A DNA stretch of 64,000 nucleotides. It comes from CADEEL01 sp050246475. GTDB taxonomy: Bacteria > Pseudomonadota > Alphaproteobacteria > Caulobacterales > Aquidulcibacteraceae. This document shows, piece after piece, positions 42,701 through 52,209 of this stretch. Made by a program: the position numbers and the translations under genes. The stretch lies in the NCBI GenBank assembly GCA_050246475.1, contig JBFWVZ010000002.1:248001-312000 (forward strand), read 5' to 3'. Within the stretch, counting starts at the first letter, position 1, and each line of letters starts with the position of its first letter. A model generated the notes under the pieces. It did not search any database. It saw only the letters and a list, made by a program, of their open reading frames with translations, and was not told the origin of the DNA.

Positions 42701-43093
42701 ATGAAGCGCGTTCTTATCGCGATGGCGCTGGCGATTGCGCCGGCAGGTGCGGCATGGGCCAATCACGAGCACGGCGCGCACGATGCGCACGCAGGCCACA
42801 CCATGACGTTGCAAAGCATGCTCGCCGCCTCGACGCCGAGCGATGGCGCGGTGCTCGCGACAGCGCCGCGCACGCTTTCAATGACTTTCGCGCATCCGGT
42901 CATCCTGCAAACCGTCGCGATCACCGGTCCTGGCGATGCGCCGGTGCGCGCCACCTTCCGCCGCCCGAACGCCGCCACGGCCTCCTATTCGATCGCGTTG
43001 CCGGCGCTAGCCGCGGGCGCTTACGAAGCGCGCTGGACGGCCTCCGGTCAGGGCCATCAGATGCAAGGCGTGGTGCGCTTCACCGTCCAATAA
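42701..43093 (+). CDS. CopC-type periplasmic copper-binding protein
   Basis: A 130-residue exported protein. After a signal peptide (cleavage near AWA, residue 20) the mature chain opens with a His-rich stretch (NHEHGAHDAHAGHTM) able to bind copper, followed by the CopC-like fold (LAASTPSDGAVLATAPRTLS, MTFAHPVILQTVAI). CopC carries copper between the oxidase and the membrane partner. The ATG follows AGGAG. A PepSY gene follows 22 bases downstream. Confidence 0.85.
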   Translation: MKRVLIAMALAIAPAGAAWANHEHGAHDAHAGHTMTLQSMLAASTPSDGAVLATAPRTLSMTFAHPVILQTVAITGPGDAPVRATFRRPNAATASYSIALPALAAGAYEARWTASGQGHQMQGVVRFTVQ

Positions 43094-43115
43094 GGCTGTT
43101 GCTGGGGAGGGGGAC

Positions 43116-43811
43116 ATGTCGCTCGCACGCATCGCGTCGTTTGTGCACAAGTGGCTGGCGCTGCTGATCGGCATTCAGATTATTTTCTGGGTGGTCAGCG
43201 GCGTCTTCTTCACGCTCTACCCGATCGAGCAGATCCGCAGCGAACACGTGATCCGGCAAGCGCCGCCGCAAGCGATCGAAACGGCCGCGCTCGCCTCGCT
43301 CTCCGATCTCCGCAGCAGCGCCGGCGCGCTTCCGACGCGCATCGCGGTCGAGCGCCGCGCCAGCGGGCACGTCGTCGTTGCGGAGTTTGGCGAGGCGGCG
43401 CCCGAGTTGTTCGACGCCGCCACATTGCAGCGCCTCTCGCCGCTCAGCGCCGATGAGGCGCGCGCGATTGCGCGCACGCACGTCACGTTATCCTCGGAGC
43501 CAGTCGGCGTGCGGCGGGTGACAGAGGGAAGCCCGGAGTATCGCGGCGCGCTGCCCGCCTATCGCGTGCAATTCGCAGAGGGCGGCCTGGCGGTCTACGT
43601 CGCGGAGAACACAGGCGCGGTCACGGCGCGCCGCTCCGACCTCTGGCGCGTCTACGATGCGCTTTGGGCGCTGCACATCATGGATTGGCAGAACCACGAG
43701 GACTTCAACCACCCGCTGATCGTCATCGTTTCCTGGCTCACGCTCATTTCGGTGATCGCGGGCGTTGCGCTGATCCCCTACCGAATTCGCTTCGGCCGTT
43801 CGCGCGCTTAG
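43116..43811 (+). CDS. PepSY-domain membrane protein
   Basis: A 231-residue protein with an N-terminal transmembrane helix (WLALLIGIQIIFWVVSGVFF), a periplasmic PepSY-like region (about residues 100-175, with AYRVQFAEGGLAVYVAENTG) and a C-terminal helix (LIVIVSWLTLISVIAGVALI). PepSY proteins near copper or iron genes are often partners of reductases or uptake systems. GGGGAGGGGG precedes the start. It ends the forward copper run. Confidence 0.82.
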   Translation: MSLARIASFVHKWLALLIGIQIIFWVVSGVFFTLYPIEQIRSEHVIRQAPPQAIETAALASLSDLRSSAGALPTRIAVERRASGHVVVAEFGEAAPELFDAATLQRLSPLSADEARAIARTHVTLSSEPVGVRRVTEGSPEYRGALPAYRVQFAEGGLAVYVAENTGAVTARRSDLWRVYDALWALHIMDWQNHEDFNHPLIVIVSWLTLISVIAGVALIPYRIRFGRSRA

Positions 43812-44007
43812 GCAGAGGCGTACCACGTTGGGAGAAAATTGGAGTGCGGGAGCCGCTCCGCACAATACGCGCCCTCGCAGACTTCCCAAGTGTCCGCTAC
43901 GCCGCTCTCTTGCGCGCTCTGAGCCGCTGAAGCGAACGGTCCCGCTTCAGCTCAAAAACGGCCGTCCACCCTACTCCGTCGCGAAGCAGACATCGGCAGT
44001 CCGTTAG

Positions 44008-44880
44008 TCGCCGGAAGGGGACGCAAACGCCGGCCTCGCCTTCATGCGTCGCCAAAATGGCGTCGCTCCGGACCGCGTCGGCTTTCGCGGCGCCAGCCAA
44101 GCTGGCTACGTGATGCCGATCGCGGCGTCGACGCCGCCCGGGCCCGCCTTCATGATCATGATCTCAGGCGCGATGGTGACGCCGGGTGAGCAGATCGCGT
44201 TTGAGGCCGAGACTGCGCTTGGCGCCGCCAATCTCAGCGCCGAGGAACGCTCTCTCGCACTGGACTTGACGCGCCAGGCGCTGCGGGTAGCGCAGACAGG
44301 CCAGAGCGAGCGAGAATATTTCGCCCGCGTGGGTCGCGTTTCTGGGACTCGCTGGTATCGCGCCAGTCCAACGCCTGGTGAAGAGGAAGCTTGGTTCTTC
44401 CGTTGGCTTCGCCCGATCTTCGACTTCGACCCGAGGCCGTTTCTGGCCGCGTCCTCATCGCCGTTGCGTGCATATTACGGCGGCAGGGACACGCTGGTGC
44501 CCGCGCGGCTTTCGCGAGCGCGACTCGAGGCTCTCTATCAAGGAGGGCGCGCAGGCCTGTTGACCGTCATCGAGCATCCGGAGGCCGGACACGATCTGCG
44601 CTATGAGAACCCTCAGGGCGAACGCGTGTTGGCGTTCGACTACCTCAACCTCATGAGCGCCTGGATTGAAGCGGTGACGCGCCAGCGCCCAAGCCCCACA
44701 AACGATGATATCCCGGGATTGACGCCCTGCGCGCTCAGCGCGCGCCGCGCTTACCGGAACTCGCACAGAAACACACTCAACTTGGCGGACGCGACGCATA
44801 GTGCATTTCAATCCGATGCGACACGCCGTTCGAGATCCCCCTCGCCGACTATTCGTGTCGCCCCGTCGCTAAGACATTGA
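44008..44880 (+). pseudogene. alpha/beta hydrolase remnant, N-terminally truncated
   Basis: The frame opens after a TAG at 44005 with ANAGLAFMRRQNGVAPDRVG, which matches the middle of an alpha/beta hydrolase. The nucleophile elbow is GFRGASQAGYV, the acid is in YYGGRDTLVP and the His in HPEAGHDLRY. The first third of the enzyme (strands before the elbow) is missing, and the tail after about 44690 is not family-like, so the frame probably runs past a former end. It is likely a decayed gene. An ATG at 44044 could start a shortened product. Confidence 0.6.
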
Positions 44881-44912
44881 CGCCCGTCTCGCGCGGGACT
44901 GCAGAACGCGTC

Positions 44913-45485
44913 ATGCGCCTCTTCGTCTTCGCCGCGCTGGCGGCGCTTCTCTGCCTCGCAGCGCCCGAGACCTCACGCGGCCAGTCCAGCCCAGCGCCGG
45001 CGGCGGCGGCGGCTCCGCCGCAATGGTGGGCGGATCACGTGAACTTTATCACGCGCGACGGCGGCGTTTGGGTTACGCCAAATGCCGCGACTGACGCTGC
45101 CGGGCCTGATGCGTATGCAATGGAGTGGCGCACCGCAAATGAAGGTCGCGTTCTGAGTGGGCGCTTGTACGGCTTGAGAGAAGGACGCGAGATTGCCGAG
45201 TATTGGACCTTTCGCGAATTCTGGCATCCCGGTGAGAACCGAGCCGTTGTGCTCCAATGGGGCGGGCCGGGCGTCTTCGGTGTGGGTGAATCACGCTGGG
45301 AGGCTGGTGTCGGCGTTTTGGATCAAACGTTCTGGCTTCCCGATGGCCGCATGTGGCGTGAGGGGCACCGCAATCGCGAACTTGGCGACCAGTACGAAAC
45401 GCAGGCCTTCGATATCGACGCCCTAGGGAATTGGACGCTCAACGATCGGCGCATTTGGCGCCGGCTTCCGCTCGCAACGCCGTAA
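44913..45485 (+). CDS. secreted protein, unknown
   Basis: A 190-residue exported protein. The signal MRLFVFAALAALLCLAAPE is followed by an Ala/Pro linker and a domain rich in Trp and Gly (VNFITRDGGVWVTPNAA, EYWTFREFWHPGENRA, QWGGPGVFGVGESRWE) with an antiparallel beta look. No family is recognised. An upstream TTG at 44877 is less likely than the ATG at 44913. It is followed 24 bases later by a YCII gene. Confidence 0.65.
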   Translation: MRLFVFAALAALLCLAAPETSRGQSSPAPAAAAAPPQWWADHVNFITRDGGVWVTPNAATDAAGPDAYAMEWRTANEGRVLSGRLYGLREGREIAEYWTFREFWHPGENRAVVLQWGGPGVFGVGESRWEAGVGVLDQTFWLPDGRMWREGHRNRELGDQYETQAFDIDALGNWTLNDRRIWRRLPLATP

Positions 45486-45509
45486 CGATTGTCACCGCGA
45501 GGACCCAAA

Positions 45510-45812
45510 ATGAAAAAGTTCGTCTACTTGTACGCTGGCGGATCGGCTCCCGAGAACGCCGAGGATGGAAAGGCCGTCATGGATGCCTGGATGGCGTACT
45601 TTGCAAAAATGGGCGATCGAATCGTGGATGGCGGCGCGCCGCTCGGCGACAGACGATCGGTGGGCGCTGCCCCGAAGAGCGCCAGCACGGGGTATTCAAT
45701 CGTCATGGCCAACACGCTCGAAGAGGCTGTCGCCCTCACGGATGGCCACCCGCACCTACGGTTCGGCGGAGCGATCGAAGTCTGCGAGACGGTTCCGATC
45801 GGGCCGCCCTAA
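45510..45812 (+). CDS. YCII-related (DGPF-type) protein
   Basis: A 100-residue small enzyme-like protein of the YciI fold: MKKFVYLYAGGSAPENA, WMAYFAKMGDRIVDGGAPLG, YSIVMANTLEEAVALTDGHP, and FGGAIEVCETVPIG. Members are often paired with ECF sigma factors or act as small dehydrochlorinase-like proteins; the role here is unknown. GAGGA at normal spacing fixes the start at 45510. Confidence 0.8.
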   Translation: MKKFVYLYAGGSAPENAEDGKAVMDAWMAYFAKMGDRIVDGGAPLGDRRSVGAAPKSASTGYSIVMANTLEEAVALTDGHPHLRFGGAIEVCETVPIGPP

Positions 45813-45847
45813 GCAGCTTCACCCGCGCTTCTCAGCAACGACCATTG

Positions 45848-46036
45848 TCACCGCGGACGTCCGACAACGACCACGCGCCCATCATGGCTGTGCACTTCGA
45901 TCTCGTGAAGGGCGCCATCGTCGCTCAACATTCGGCGAGCGGTGCGCATCGCGTCCAACAGATCCTCGCACATGATAGGCCGAAGGCTGATGTCGCCCGA
46001 AGCGCGCCGAAGATGGAAGGCATAGGTCCTGAGCAT
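45848..46036 (-). CDS. small conserved-looking protein, unknown
   Basis: A 62-residue frame (MLRTYAFHLRRASGDI, MRTARRMLSDDGALHEIEVH) with a hydrophilic pattern that resembles the small DUF6894-like proteins of alphaproteobacteria. There is no strong ribosome site. A longer reading from a TTG at 46063 is possible. It is convergent with the YCII gene. The 332-base stretch to the right holds no further gene that I can support. Confidence 0.4.
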   Translation of the reverse strand: MLRTYAFHLRRASGDISLRPIMCEDLLDAMRTARRMLSDDGALHEIEVHSHDGRVVVVGRPR

Positions 46037-46368
46037 CTCGCCGCTCAAAAGGAAATGCGGCAACGCGCCGGACCTTGATTTGGCGCAATGACGCCGAACC
46101 GCGGGGCCGACGGACGCTCCACCACTGAGGTATCAAAGCGCACACACCGCCCGAACTCCAGTGAGAGTCGCCGTGGCGCTCAGTACAGGAGTTGCTCATG
46201 ACCATATCATTCGCCGCTGGCTTCAAGGCGACTGTAAAGCCCAACGTGCGTTGTGGTGGGGCCCGGCGCTTACGCATGCCGGGCTGACTGCCGTCGGCCA
46301 GCCCGTTCAAACGGCTTCCCGGCCTGTCTTCCTTTTCGCGCCGAAGCATCATCGATCCGCCGCGGGCA
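46037..46368. other. gene-free stretch between small ORF and TonB receptor
   Basis: Short frames on both strands are present but none has a family match or ribosome site. I see no RNA or repeat. The small frame at 46161-46385 on the plus strand looks random. Confidence 0.35.
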
Positions 46369-48513
46369 CTAGAACCGCAGACTGATCCCAGCCTGCCACA
46401 GCCGCGGCGCGCCCGGCAAAATGCCGCGCGCGCGATCGACGATGTAGATCTCGTCGGCCGCGTTCTTGACCGTGACGAAGAAGCTCGCGCGTTCGCCCCA
46501 GGGCGTCAGATTGAGCGCGAGATTGACGATCGTGGCGTCGTCGATGAGGCCGCGCTGGCCGTTGGCGATGGGCGCGACGGTGTTGAGATCGTCGGTGAAC
46601 ATCTCGCCGGTGTGCTGCGCCTCGATCTCGACATTGAGCCAGTCGCCGCGCCTGTACCCGACTGCTGCCGACCAGATCCATTCCGGCGCATAGGGCAAGC
46701 GGTTGCCGGTGACAGAGACGCCGCCGAACCCGGAAATGTTGGAGAAGCGTGCGCCGGTGTATTCCGCTTCCGCCACCCAGGTGAGCGCGCTGCGGAAATA
46801 GATGTCGTCCGACTCCAGCACGCCCATGTCGCGCAGCGAAAGCCGCGCACCGCCTTCAAAGCCCGTGTGGCGCGTCTCGCCCGCGCTCGTCAGCGTCGCG
46901 CCGACGCCCCCGGCGACAGAGGCCGGCACGATCTGATTGTCAAAGTCCATGCGGAAGATGGCGGCGTCGATGCGTAGGCCGGGCGTCGGCGCGCCCCGAA
47001 GGCCGATCTCCCAATTCGTGCTCTCTTCCGCGTCGAGATCGACCGTGCCGCCCGCATTGGTGACGACATCCTCGACGCGCGGCGGCGAGAAGCCGCGATG
47101 CACGCCGCCGTAGAGCGAAAGCGTGTCGCTCAGTCGATAGCTGAGCCCGAGGCCGGGGATGAAGGCGGTGAGATCGTCTTCGCCGCGCAAGCCGGTGAGC
47201 CGGTTGATGCGTTCGAACTCGATCGCTTCGACGCGCGCGCCGGGGCTGATCGTCAATCGCCCGGCCTGAATGTCGGCGACGGCGAATGCGGACCACGCTT
47301 CCGCATAGCGCCGGTTGCTTTCGATGAGCCCGGCGTTGACGCCGACGCCGGGCGTGCGCCCGAGCGGCGTGTCGGAATTGACCTGCAGGCGGTTCTGCCG
47401 CTCGGTGTGCCAGCGCGCGCCCGCTTCGATCGTGGTGTCCGCGCCGAACAGCGCGGTCTCCCACCGGAGCCGCGTCTCCGCGCCGTATTGGTGATATTCG
47501 CGCAGCCGCCCCTCGTTGCCGCAGGTCGTGTTGACGTTGGCCATGCCGCCGCAGGCGGGATCCGACGCGTCGTTGGGTCTTTGTCCGGAATTGGACGATT
47601 GGCGCCACCAATCGCGGTTGAAATAGAGGCTGTAGATCGACGTCGTGAGCGTCACGTCCGGCGTGACTTGCCAGCCGTGCGTCAGCGCGCCGGTGTAGCG
47701 CTGCGTGGCGAAGGAATCGTTCGGAAACGGATTGCTGTAGGGATCGGCGGCGAATTCCGCTTCGGCGAGCCCGGAATAGGAGACCTGGCTGTCCTCGCGG
47801 TTGAGCGAGGCGCGCAGCGTCAGTTCGTGCCCCAGCGCCAACGTGCGTTCGGCCCGCAGATGATAGTCGACAATTTCGAAGCCGTGATTGGCGCGCACGC
47901 CGTCGAACTGCGTGTAACCGGCGTGCGCGAGGAGGCGCACGCCCGCGATCTCGCCGCCGAGCGAGCCTGCGGCTTCGCCATAGCCTTCGCTGCCCGCCGC
48001 CGCGAACAGGGAGCCGGAGAATTCGTTCGGCGCTTGCGGCGTGATGTAATTGATAACGCCCCCGACCGTATGCGGCCCGAACCGAATCTGCCCCGCGCCG
48101 CGCAGAATCTCGATGCGCGAGAACCGCCGCAGCGGCGGGTGAGAGTAGCTCGCATTGTCGCCATAGGGCGCATAGGTGAGCGGCAGCCCATCCTCGAGCA
48201 GCAGCACTTCGGTAGAGCGCGTCGGAGAAAGCCCGCGCACGCCGATGTTCGGCCGCAGGCCAAGCCCCTCTTCGTCGCGCGGATAGAGCCCGGGTGTTTG
48301 CCGCAGCGCCTCGTTCACCGTGAAGACGCGGGCACGCTCCAAATCCTCGGTCTCGATCGTGTCCCCGGCGCCGGGAATGTCCTGCAGATTGTGCCGCTCC
48401 CCAATCACCACGATGTCGGACGGCGCGAGCGCGGCTTCCTGGGCCGAAGCGGAGCCCAGCCCTGTGAGCGCAGCCGCAGCGGCGCCCGCGAGAAAGCTCA
48501 TATTGCGCATCAT
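46369..48513 (-). CDS. TonB-dependent outer membrane receptor (FecA-like)
   Basis: A 714-residue siderophore-type receptor. A signal peptide (cleaved near SAQE, residue 26) is followed by a plug domain (VVIGERHNLQDIPGAG, NEALRQTPGLYPRDEEG, RPNIGVRGLSPTRS, IEILRGAGQIRFGPHTVGGV) and a 22-strand barrel ending in LWQAGISLRF with the terminal Phe. The FecA-like plug (LPLTYAPYGDNASYSHPP) suggests ferric citrate-type or related uptake; the ligand is unproven. A Fur-like palindrome lies just upstream, so iron repression is likely. No FecI/FecR pair is nearby. Confidence 0.9.
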   Translation of the reverse strand: MMRNMSFLAGAAAAALTGLGSASAQEAALAPSDIVVIGERHNLQDIPGAGDTIETEDLERARVFTVNEALRQTPGLYPRDEEGLGLRPNIGVRGLSPTRSTEVLLLEDGLPLTYAPYGDNASYSHPPLRRFSRIEILRGAGQIRFGPHTVGGVINYITPQAPNEFSGSLFAAAGSEGYGEAAGSLGGEIAGVRLLAHAGYTQFDGVRANHGFEIVDYHLRAERTLALGHELTLRASLNREDSQVSYSGLAEAEFAADPYSNPFPNDSFATQRYTGALTHGWQVTPDVTLTTSIYSLYFNRDWWRQSSNSGQRPNDASDPACGGMANVNTTCGNEGRLREYHQYGAETRLRWETALFGADTTIEAGARWHTERQNRLQVNSDTPLGRTPGVGVNAGLIESNRRYAEAWSAFAVADIQAGRLTISPGARVEAIEFERINRLTGLRGEDDLTAFIPGLGLSYRLSDTLSLYGGVHRGFSPPRVEDVVTNAGGTVDLDAEESTNWEIGLRGAPTPGLRIDAAIFRMDFDNQIVPASVAGGVGATLTSAGETRHTGFEGGARLSLRDMGVLESDDIYFRSALTWVAEAEYTGARFSNISGFGGVSVTGNRLPYAPEWIWSAAVGYRRGDWLNVEIEAQHTGEMFTDDLNTVAPIANGQRGLIDDATIVNLALNLTPWGERASFFVTVKNAADEIYIVDRARGILPGAPRLWQAGISLRF

Positions 48514-48997
48514 TTGCACCCCACTATTGCGAATGATTATCAATCATTGCTGGGGTGTCAATCCAGTACGCGAGGCCGTTTTCGGCAGAGCGTCATCCAA
48601 CGACCGACCGTGGCCATGGGCCAAGCCGTGCGGGACGTCAGCTGGCAGCGGTCAAAGAGCTGAGCGCTTCGTCTCCAAATGCCCCGAAGCAGAAGCTTCG
48701 CTCGCACGGGCGTTCCCGTCGCCTTGGGTGCCGGTGGGCGCCTTCAACGCCGCCTACGCTGCACGGGCAGGCAATTCGCGGCTCTGACGTTTCACCGCGC
48801 TTGTTGCGGAACTAAGGGTTGCCACTTGGGACGCGCTGGGGCGACGTGCGAGCAATTGGGTCTGCCCAATGTGCGGAATGTCCAAAGCCGACTTCGACAT
48901 GATCGAACTTTGAGCAAGCTCAAGGCGCGCGTTCATCTGATGAAGATCATCAACCCTCGCGATCCCGCGCCTCGAAAGCTCAGGCACGACGACACTT
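48514..48997. other. intergenic stretch with Fur-type palindrome at its left end
   Basis: The left end carries the TonB receptor promoter and a Fur-like operator. The rest, up to the acyl-CoA dehydrogenase, shows no supported gene. The open frames there are short and lack ribosome sites. Confidence 0.35.
48532..48548. promoter_or_regulatory. Fur-type operator upstream of the TonB receptor
   Basis: AATGATTATCAATCATT is a perfect inverted repeat (seven-base arms, three-base centre) 19 bases before the receptor ATG. It resembles a Fur box (GATAATGATAATCATTATC-type, A/T-rich). Iron-bound Fur here would shut off receptor synthesis. Confidence 0.65.
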
Positions 48998-50140
48998 ATG
49001 GATGCTTCGGACGATGCGTTTCTCGCCGATGTTCGCGCCTTCCTTGACTGCGCGCTGACTCCGGACTTGCGCGAAGCTGGCAGGGCCACACTTGGCGTGC
49101 ATTCTGAAATTGGCGCCTGTCGCGTCTGGCACCGGCGGCTCTTCGAGCGCGGATGGATAGCCCCCGCGTGGCCAACGCATTGGGGTGGGGTCAATTGGAC
49201 GGCGCGGCAGCGGTTTCTGTTCGAGCGAGAGTGCGCGCTGAACGACGCTCCGATCTTGTTCGCGGGTGGATTGCGCAGCCTTGGCCCCCTACTCATGGAG
49301 ATGGGAAACCCCGAGCAGCAAAGACGATACTTGCCCTCAATTCTGTCGGGTGACGATCTTTGGTGCCAGGGTTTCTCCGAGCCGAATGCGGGATCGGACT
49401 TATCCGCGATCGAAACGCGCGCCGTTCGCGACGGCGCCTTCTACGTGCTCAACGGCTCGAAAATTTGGACGACCGGCGCACACATCGCGAACCGAATGTT
49501 TGCGATCGTCCGGACCCACAAAGGCGATCGCAAGCAAGAAGGCGTTACATTTCTGCTGATCGATATGACCAGCCCGGGCATACGCATCTCGCCAATTCTC
49601 GATCTGACCGGCGCGCACGAATTCAATCAGGTTTTCTTTGAAGACGTCCTGGTTTCGACGGCCGAGCGCGTCGGAGGCGAAAACGATGGATGGAGCGTGG
49701 CAAAGCGCTTGATGCAGCTTGCCCGCTCGAACAACACACCATCGGCGCTGGTTTGTCGCGCGTTGCGACGCGCGGCCTTGCTGGCGGCGAACGCCGGGCT
49801 GTCGGAAGATCCCGCGATCTCAGCCAAGTTGGCAATGCTCGAAATCGAGTTGGAGGCGTTTGCTTGTCTTGAACTCGCCACGCTCTCCTCAGGCCGTCCC
49901 GCTCCTGGCGCAACCGTTGCGCCTTCAATGTTGAAACTCATTGGGACAGAGCTCCACCAGCGTGTGACGGCGCTTATGCTCGAAATTGCGGCCCCGCATG
50001 GCGCAGCGCTTCACTGTTCTGGCGATGACACGCCCGCGGCGTTCACGGCCGCCAAATACTTCGCCGTGCGCGCCGCCACCATCTATTCGGGCGCCAGTGA
50101 AACGCAGCGCAATATCATTGCTCGCCACCTACTGGAGTAA
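48998..50140 (+). CDS. acyl-CoA dehydrogenase
   Basis: A 380-residue flavoenzyme for the first step of acyl-CoA beta-oxidation or a related dehydrogenation. It has the FAD/substrate block WCQGFSEPNAGSDLSAIETR, the signature YVLNGSKIWTTGAHIANRMF and the C-terminal YSGASETQRNIIARHLLE. The strong acyl-CoA dehydrogenase C-terminal domain is complete. The substrate class cannot be decided. The start has no clear Shine-Dalgarno. It is convergent with the helicase gene. Confidence 0.88.
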   Translation: MDASDDAFLADVRAFLDCALTPDLREAGRATLGVHSEIGACRVWHRRLFERGWIAPAWPTHWGGVNWTARQRFLFERECALNDAPILFAGGLRSLGPLLMEMGNPEQQRRYLPSILSGDDLWCQGFSEPNAGSDLSAIETRAVRDGAFYVLNGSKIWTTGAHIANRMFAIVRTHKGDRKQEGVTFLLIDMTSPGIRISPILDLTGAHEFNQVFFEDVLVSTAERVGGENDGWSVAKRLMQLARSNNTPSALVCRALRRAALLAANAGLSEDPAISAKLAMLEIELEAFACLELATLSSGRPAPGATVAPSMLKLIGTELHQRVTALMLEIAAPHGAALHCSGDDTPAAFTAAKYFAVRAATIYSGASETQRNIIARHLLE

Positions 50141-50166
50141 GTTTGGCGCCCGCTTTCAAGGCCACG

Positions 50167-52209
50167 CTACCTGCTCCAGCGTCCACGCGCGCGAGCTTGA
50201 AGATCGATCGGCGCAAGGGTCGACGCCGTTGCATTGGCGTCGGCAAGCGCGGGCGACCACCCGATCTGATCAAAGCATGTCAAAGTGGTCGGCGGGAGAA
50301 ATCTCGATCGCTGTGCGAAAACACTTCTGTCGCCATTTCGCGCCTGACCAGTGTGATAGAAGCGCTGCGGAACGATGAGATGAAGCTCGTCCTTCGCACG
50401 TGTCATCGCCACATAGAGAAGGCGGCGTTCCTCCTCGAGTTCAGCCGTTGAACCGACTCCCAGATCCGCCGGCATGCACCCATCGACGACATTCAGAATG
50501 TGAACACACCGCCATTCCTGCCCCTTGGCCGAGTGGATCGTCGAGAGGATCACATAGTCATCGTCCTTGTGCGGCGTGCTTGCCTCATCGGCAGTGGAGG
50601 TCGGCGGGTCGAGTGTGAGCTCGGCAAGGAAGGCCGACCGCGTCTCGTATGTGGCGCCGATGCGCAGCAATTGATCGATGTCTCCGATGCGAACGCGGGC
50701 GTCATCATAGTGCGTCTCCAGGATGGGTGCGTACCACCGCGCGACCGCCTCAAGGTCTGCGGACCACACGCCGCCGCTCGAAAGCGACCGCAGCAGATCC
50801 TTGAGGCCTTCCCATTGCTGAGATGCGCCTGTCGGCGGCGCGGTGTCTCGCACGGCGCCGAATGCGCCGTCTTCGCGCATCGCATCGAGGATCCGCGCCG
50901 CTCTCGTTGGGCCGACGCCCGGCACAAGCTGAAGCGTCCGAAATCCCGCGAGCCGATCGCTGCCATTCTGAGCCCAGCGCAGAATGGCCAAGAAGTCCTT
51001 GACGTGCGCCGCCTCAAGAAATTTGAGGCCGCCAAATTTCACAAAGGGAACATCGCGACGTTGCAGCTCAAGCTCTACCTGCGCGCTGAAGTCGGAGGCG
51101 CGAAAGAGCACTGCCTGCTGCGTGAGCGCCACACCGCGTTCGCGCGCCTCGAGAATGTGATCGGCCACATAGCGCGCTTGATCCGTTTCATCGCGCACAG
51201 TCACCAGCCTTGGCTTCTGTCCGTCGCTGCGGGTTGTGCGAAGGTTCTTGGTGAAGCGCTCAGCAGCGAGATCAATGACGCTGTTGGACGCCACGAGAAT
51301 TGGCGCCGTCGAACGATAGTTCTCTTCCAGCGTGACGATGCGGGCTTCAGGTGAGAATTGTTTCGGAAAGTCCAGGATGTTGCGGACCGTGGCGGCGCGA
51401 AATCCATAGATCGATTGCACATCGTCGCCCACGACTGTGAGGCCGCGTCCACTCGGCTTCAGCGCCAGCAAAATTCGTGACTGAAGCTTGTTCGTGTCTT
51501 GATACTCATCGACAAGGACGTGATCGAAACGCTGCGAGACCTCCTGCGCAAGCGCGGGCTCGCTCATCAACTCGGCCCATAGATAGAGAAGATCATCGTA
51601 GTCGAGCACGCTCTGAGCTTGCTTGGCGCTCACATAAGATTGGAAGAGTTTCTCGAGCTCAACTTCGCTGCCACGACACCACGGAGCTGCGGCCGTGATC
51701 GCTTCGCCAATCGCCTCCTCCGCATTGATTGCGCGAGAATAGATGGCAAGACACGTTCCCTGTCGCGGAAACCGTCGCGAACTCTCTGTGAAACCCAACT
51801 CTTGCCTCATCATGCCCATGAGGTCGGCTGAGTCCGACCGGTCGTGGATTGTGAAATCGCTGCTCAAGCCAGTGATTGGCGCCAATTCGCGAAGAAGCCG
51901 CGCGCCAATGCTGTGAAATGTGCCTGCCCACGGAATGTGGGTGTCGCTGACGCCGATGGCCTCGCTCACCGCGATGCCCACCCGGCGCACCATGTCCGTC
52001 GCCGCGCGCCTGGAGAATGTAAGCAACAGAATGCGGTGCGGATCGGCGCCGTCACGAACAAGGCGCGCGACGCGACAGCTCAGCGTTTTGGTCTTACCTG
52101 AGCCCGCGCCTGCAATGACGAGCAGGGGCCCTTCGTTGTGCTCAACGGCGGCCAATTGTTCGGGGTTCAATTCGTCGAACGCCTTCTGGCGCGCACTGAT
52201 TCTCGACAT
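50167..52209 (-). CDS. UvrD/PcrA-type superfamily I DNA helicase
   Basis: A 680-residue 3'-5' helicase. Motifs in order: LVIAGAGSGKTKTLSCRVA (Walker A), TFHSIGARLLRE, VLVDEYQDTNKLQ (Walker B), VVGDDVQSIYGFR, EENYRSTAPI, STIHSAKGQEW and VAMTRAKDEL. It is standalone, without the UvrD C-terminal tail. The region to the right is part of an integrated element, so this could be element-borne or a second chromosomal helicase. Its first codon is followed immediately by the repeat-rich stretch. Confidence 0.92.
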   Translation of the reverse strand: MSRISARQKAFDELNPEQLAAVEHNEGPLLVIAGAGSGKTKTLSCRVARLVRDGADPHRILLLTFSRRAATDMVRRVGIAVSEAIGVSDTHIPWAGTFHSIGARLLRELAPITGLSSDFTIHDRSDSADLMGMMRQELGFTESSRRFPRQGTCLAIYSRAINAEEAIGEAITAAAPWCRGSEVELEKLFQSYVSAKQAQSVLDYDDLLYLWAELMSEPALAQEVSQRFDHVLVDEYQDTNKLQSRILLALKPSGRGLTVVGDDVQSIYGFRAATVRNILDFPKQFSPEARIVTLEENYRSTAPILVASNSVIDLAAERFTKNLRTTRSDGQKPRLVTVRDETDQARYVADHILEARERGVALTQQAVLFRASDFSAQVELELQRRDVPFVKFGGLKFLEAAHVKDFLAILRWAQNGSDRLAGFRTLQLVPGVGPTRAARILDAMREDGAFGAVRDTAPPTGASQQWEGLKDLLRSLSSGGVWSADLEAVARWYAPILETHYDDARVRIGDIDQLLRIGATYETRSAFLAELTLDPPTSTADEASTPHKDDDYVILSTIHSAKGQEWRCVHILNVVDGCMPADLGVGSTAELEEERRLLYVAMTRAKDELHLIVPQRFYHTGQARNGDRSVFAQRSRFLPPTTLTCFDQIGWSPALADANATASTLAPIDLQARARGRWSR

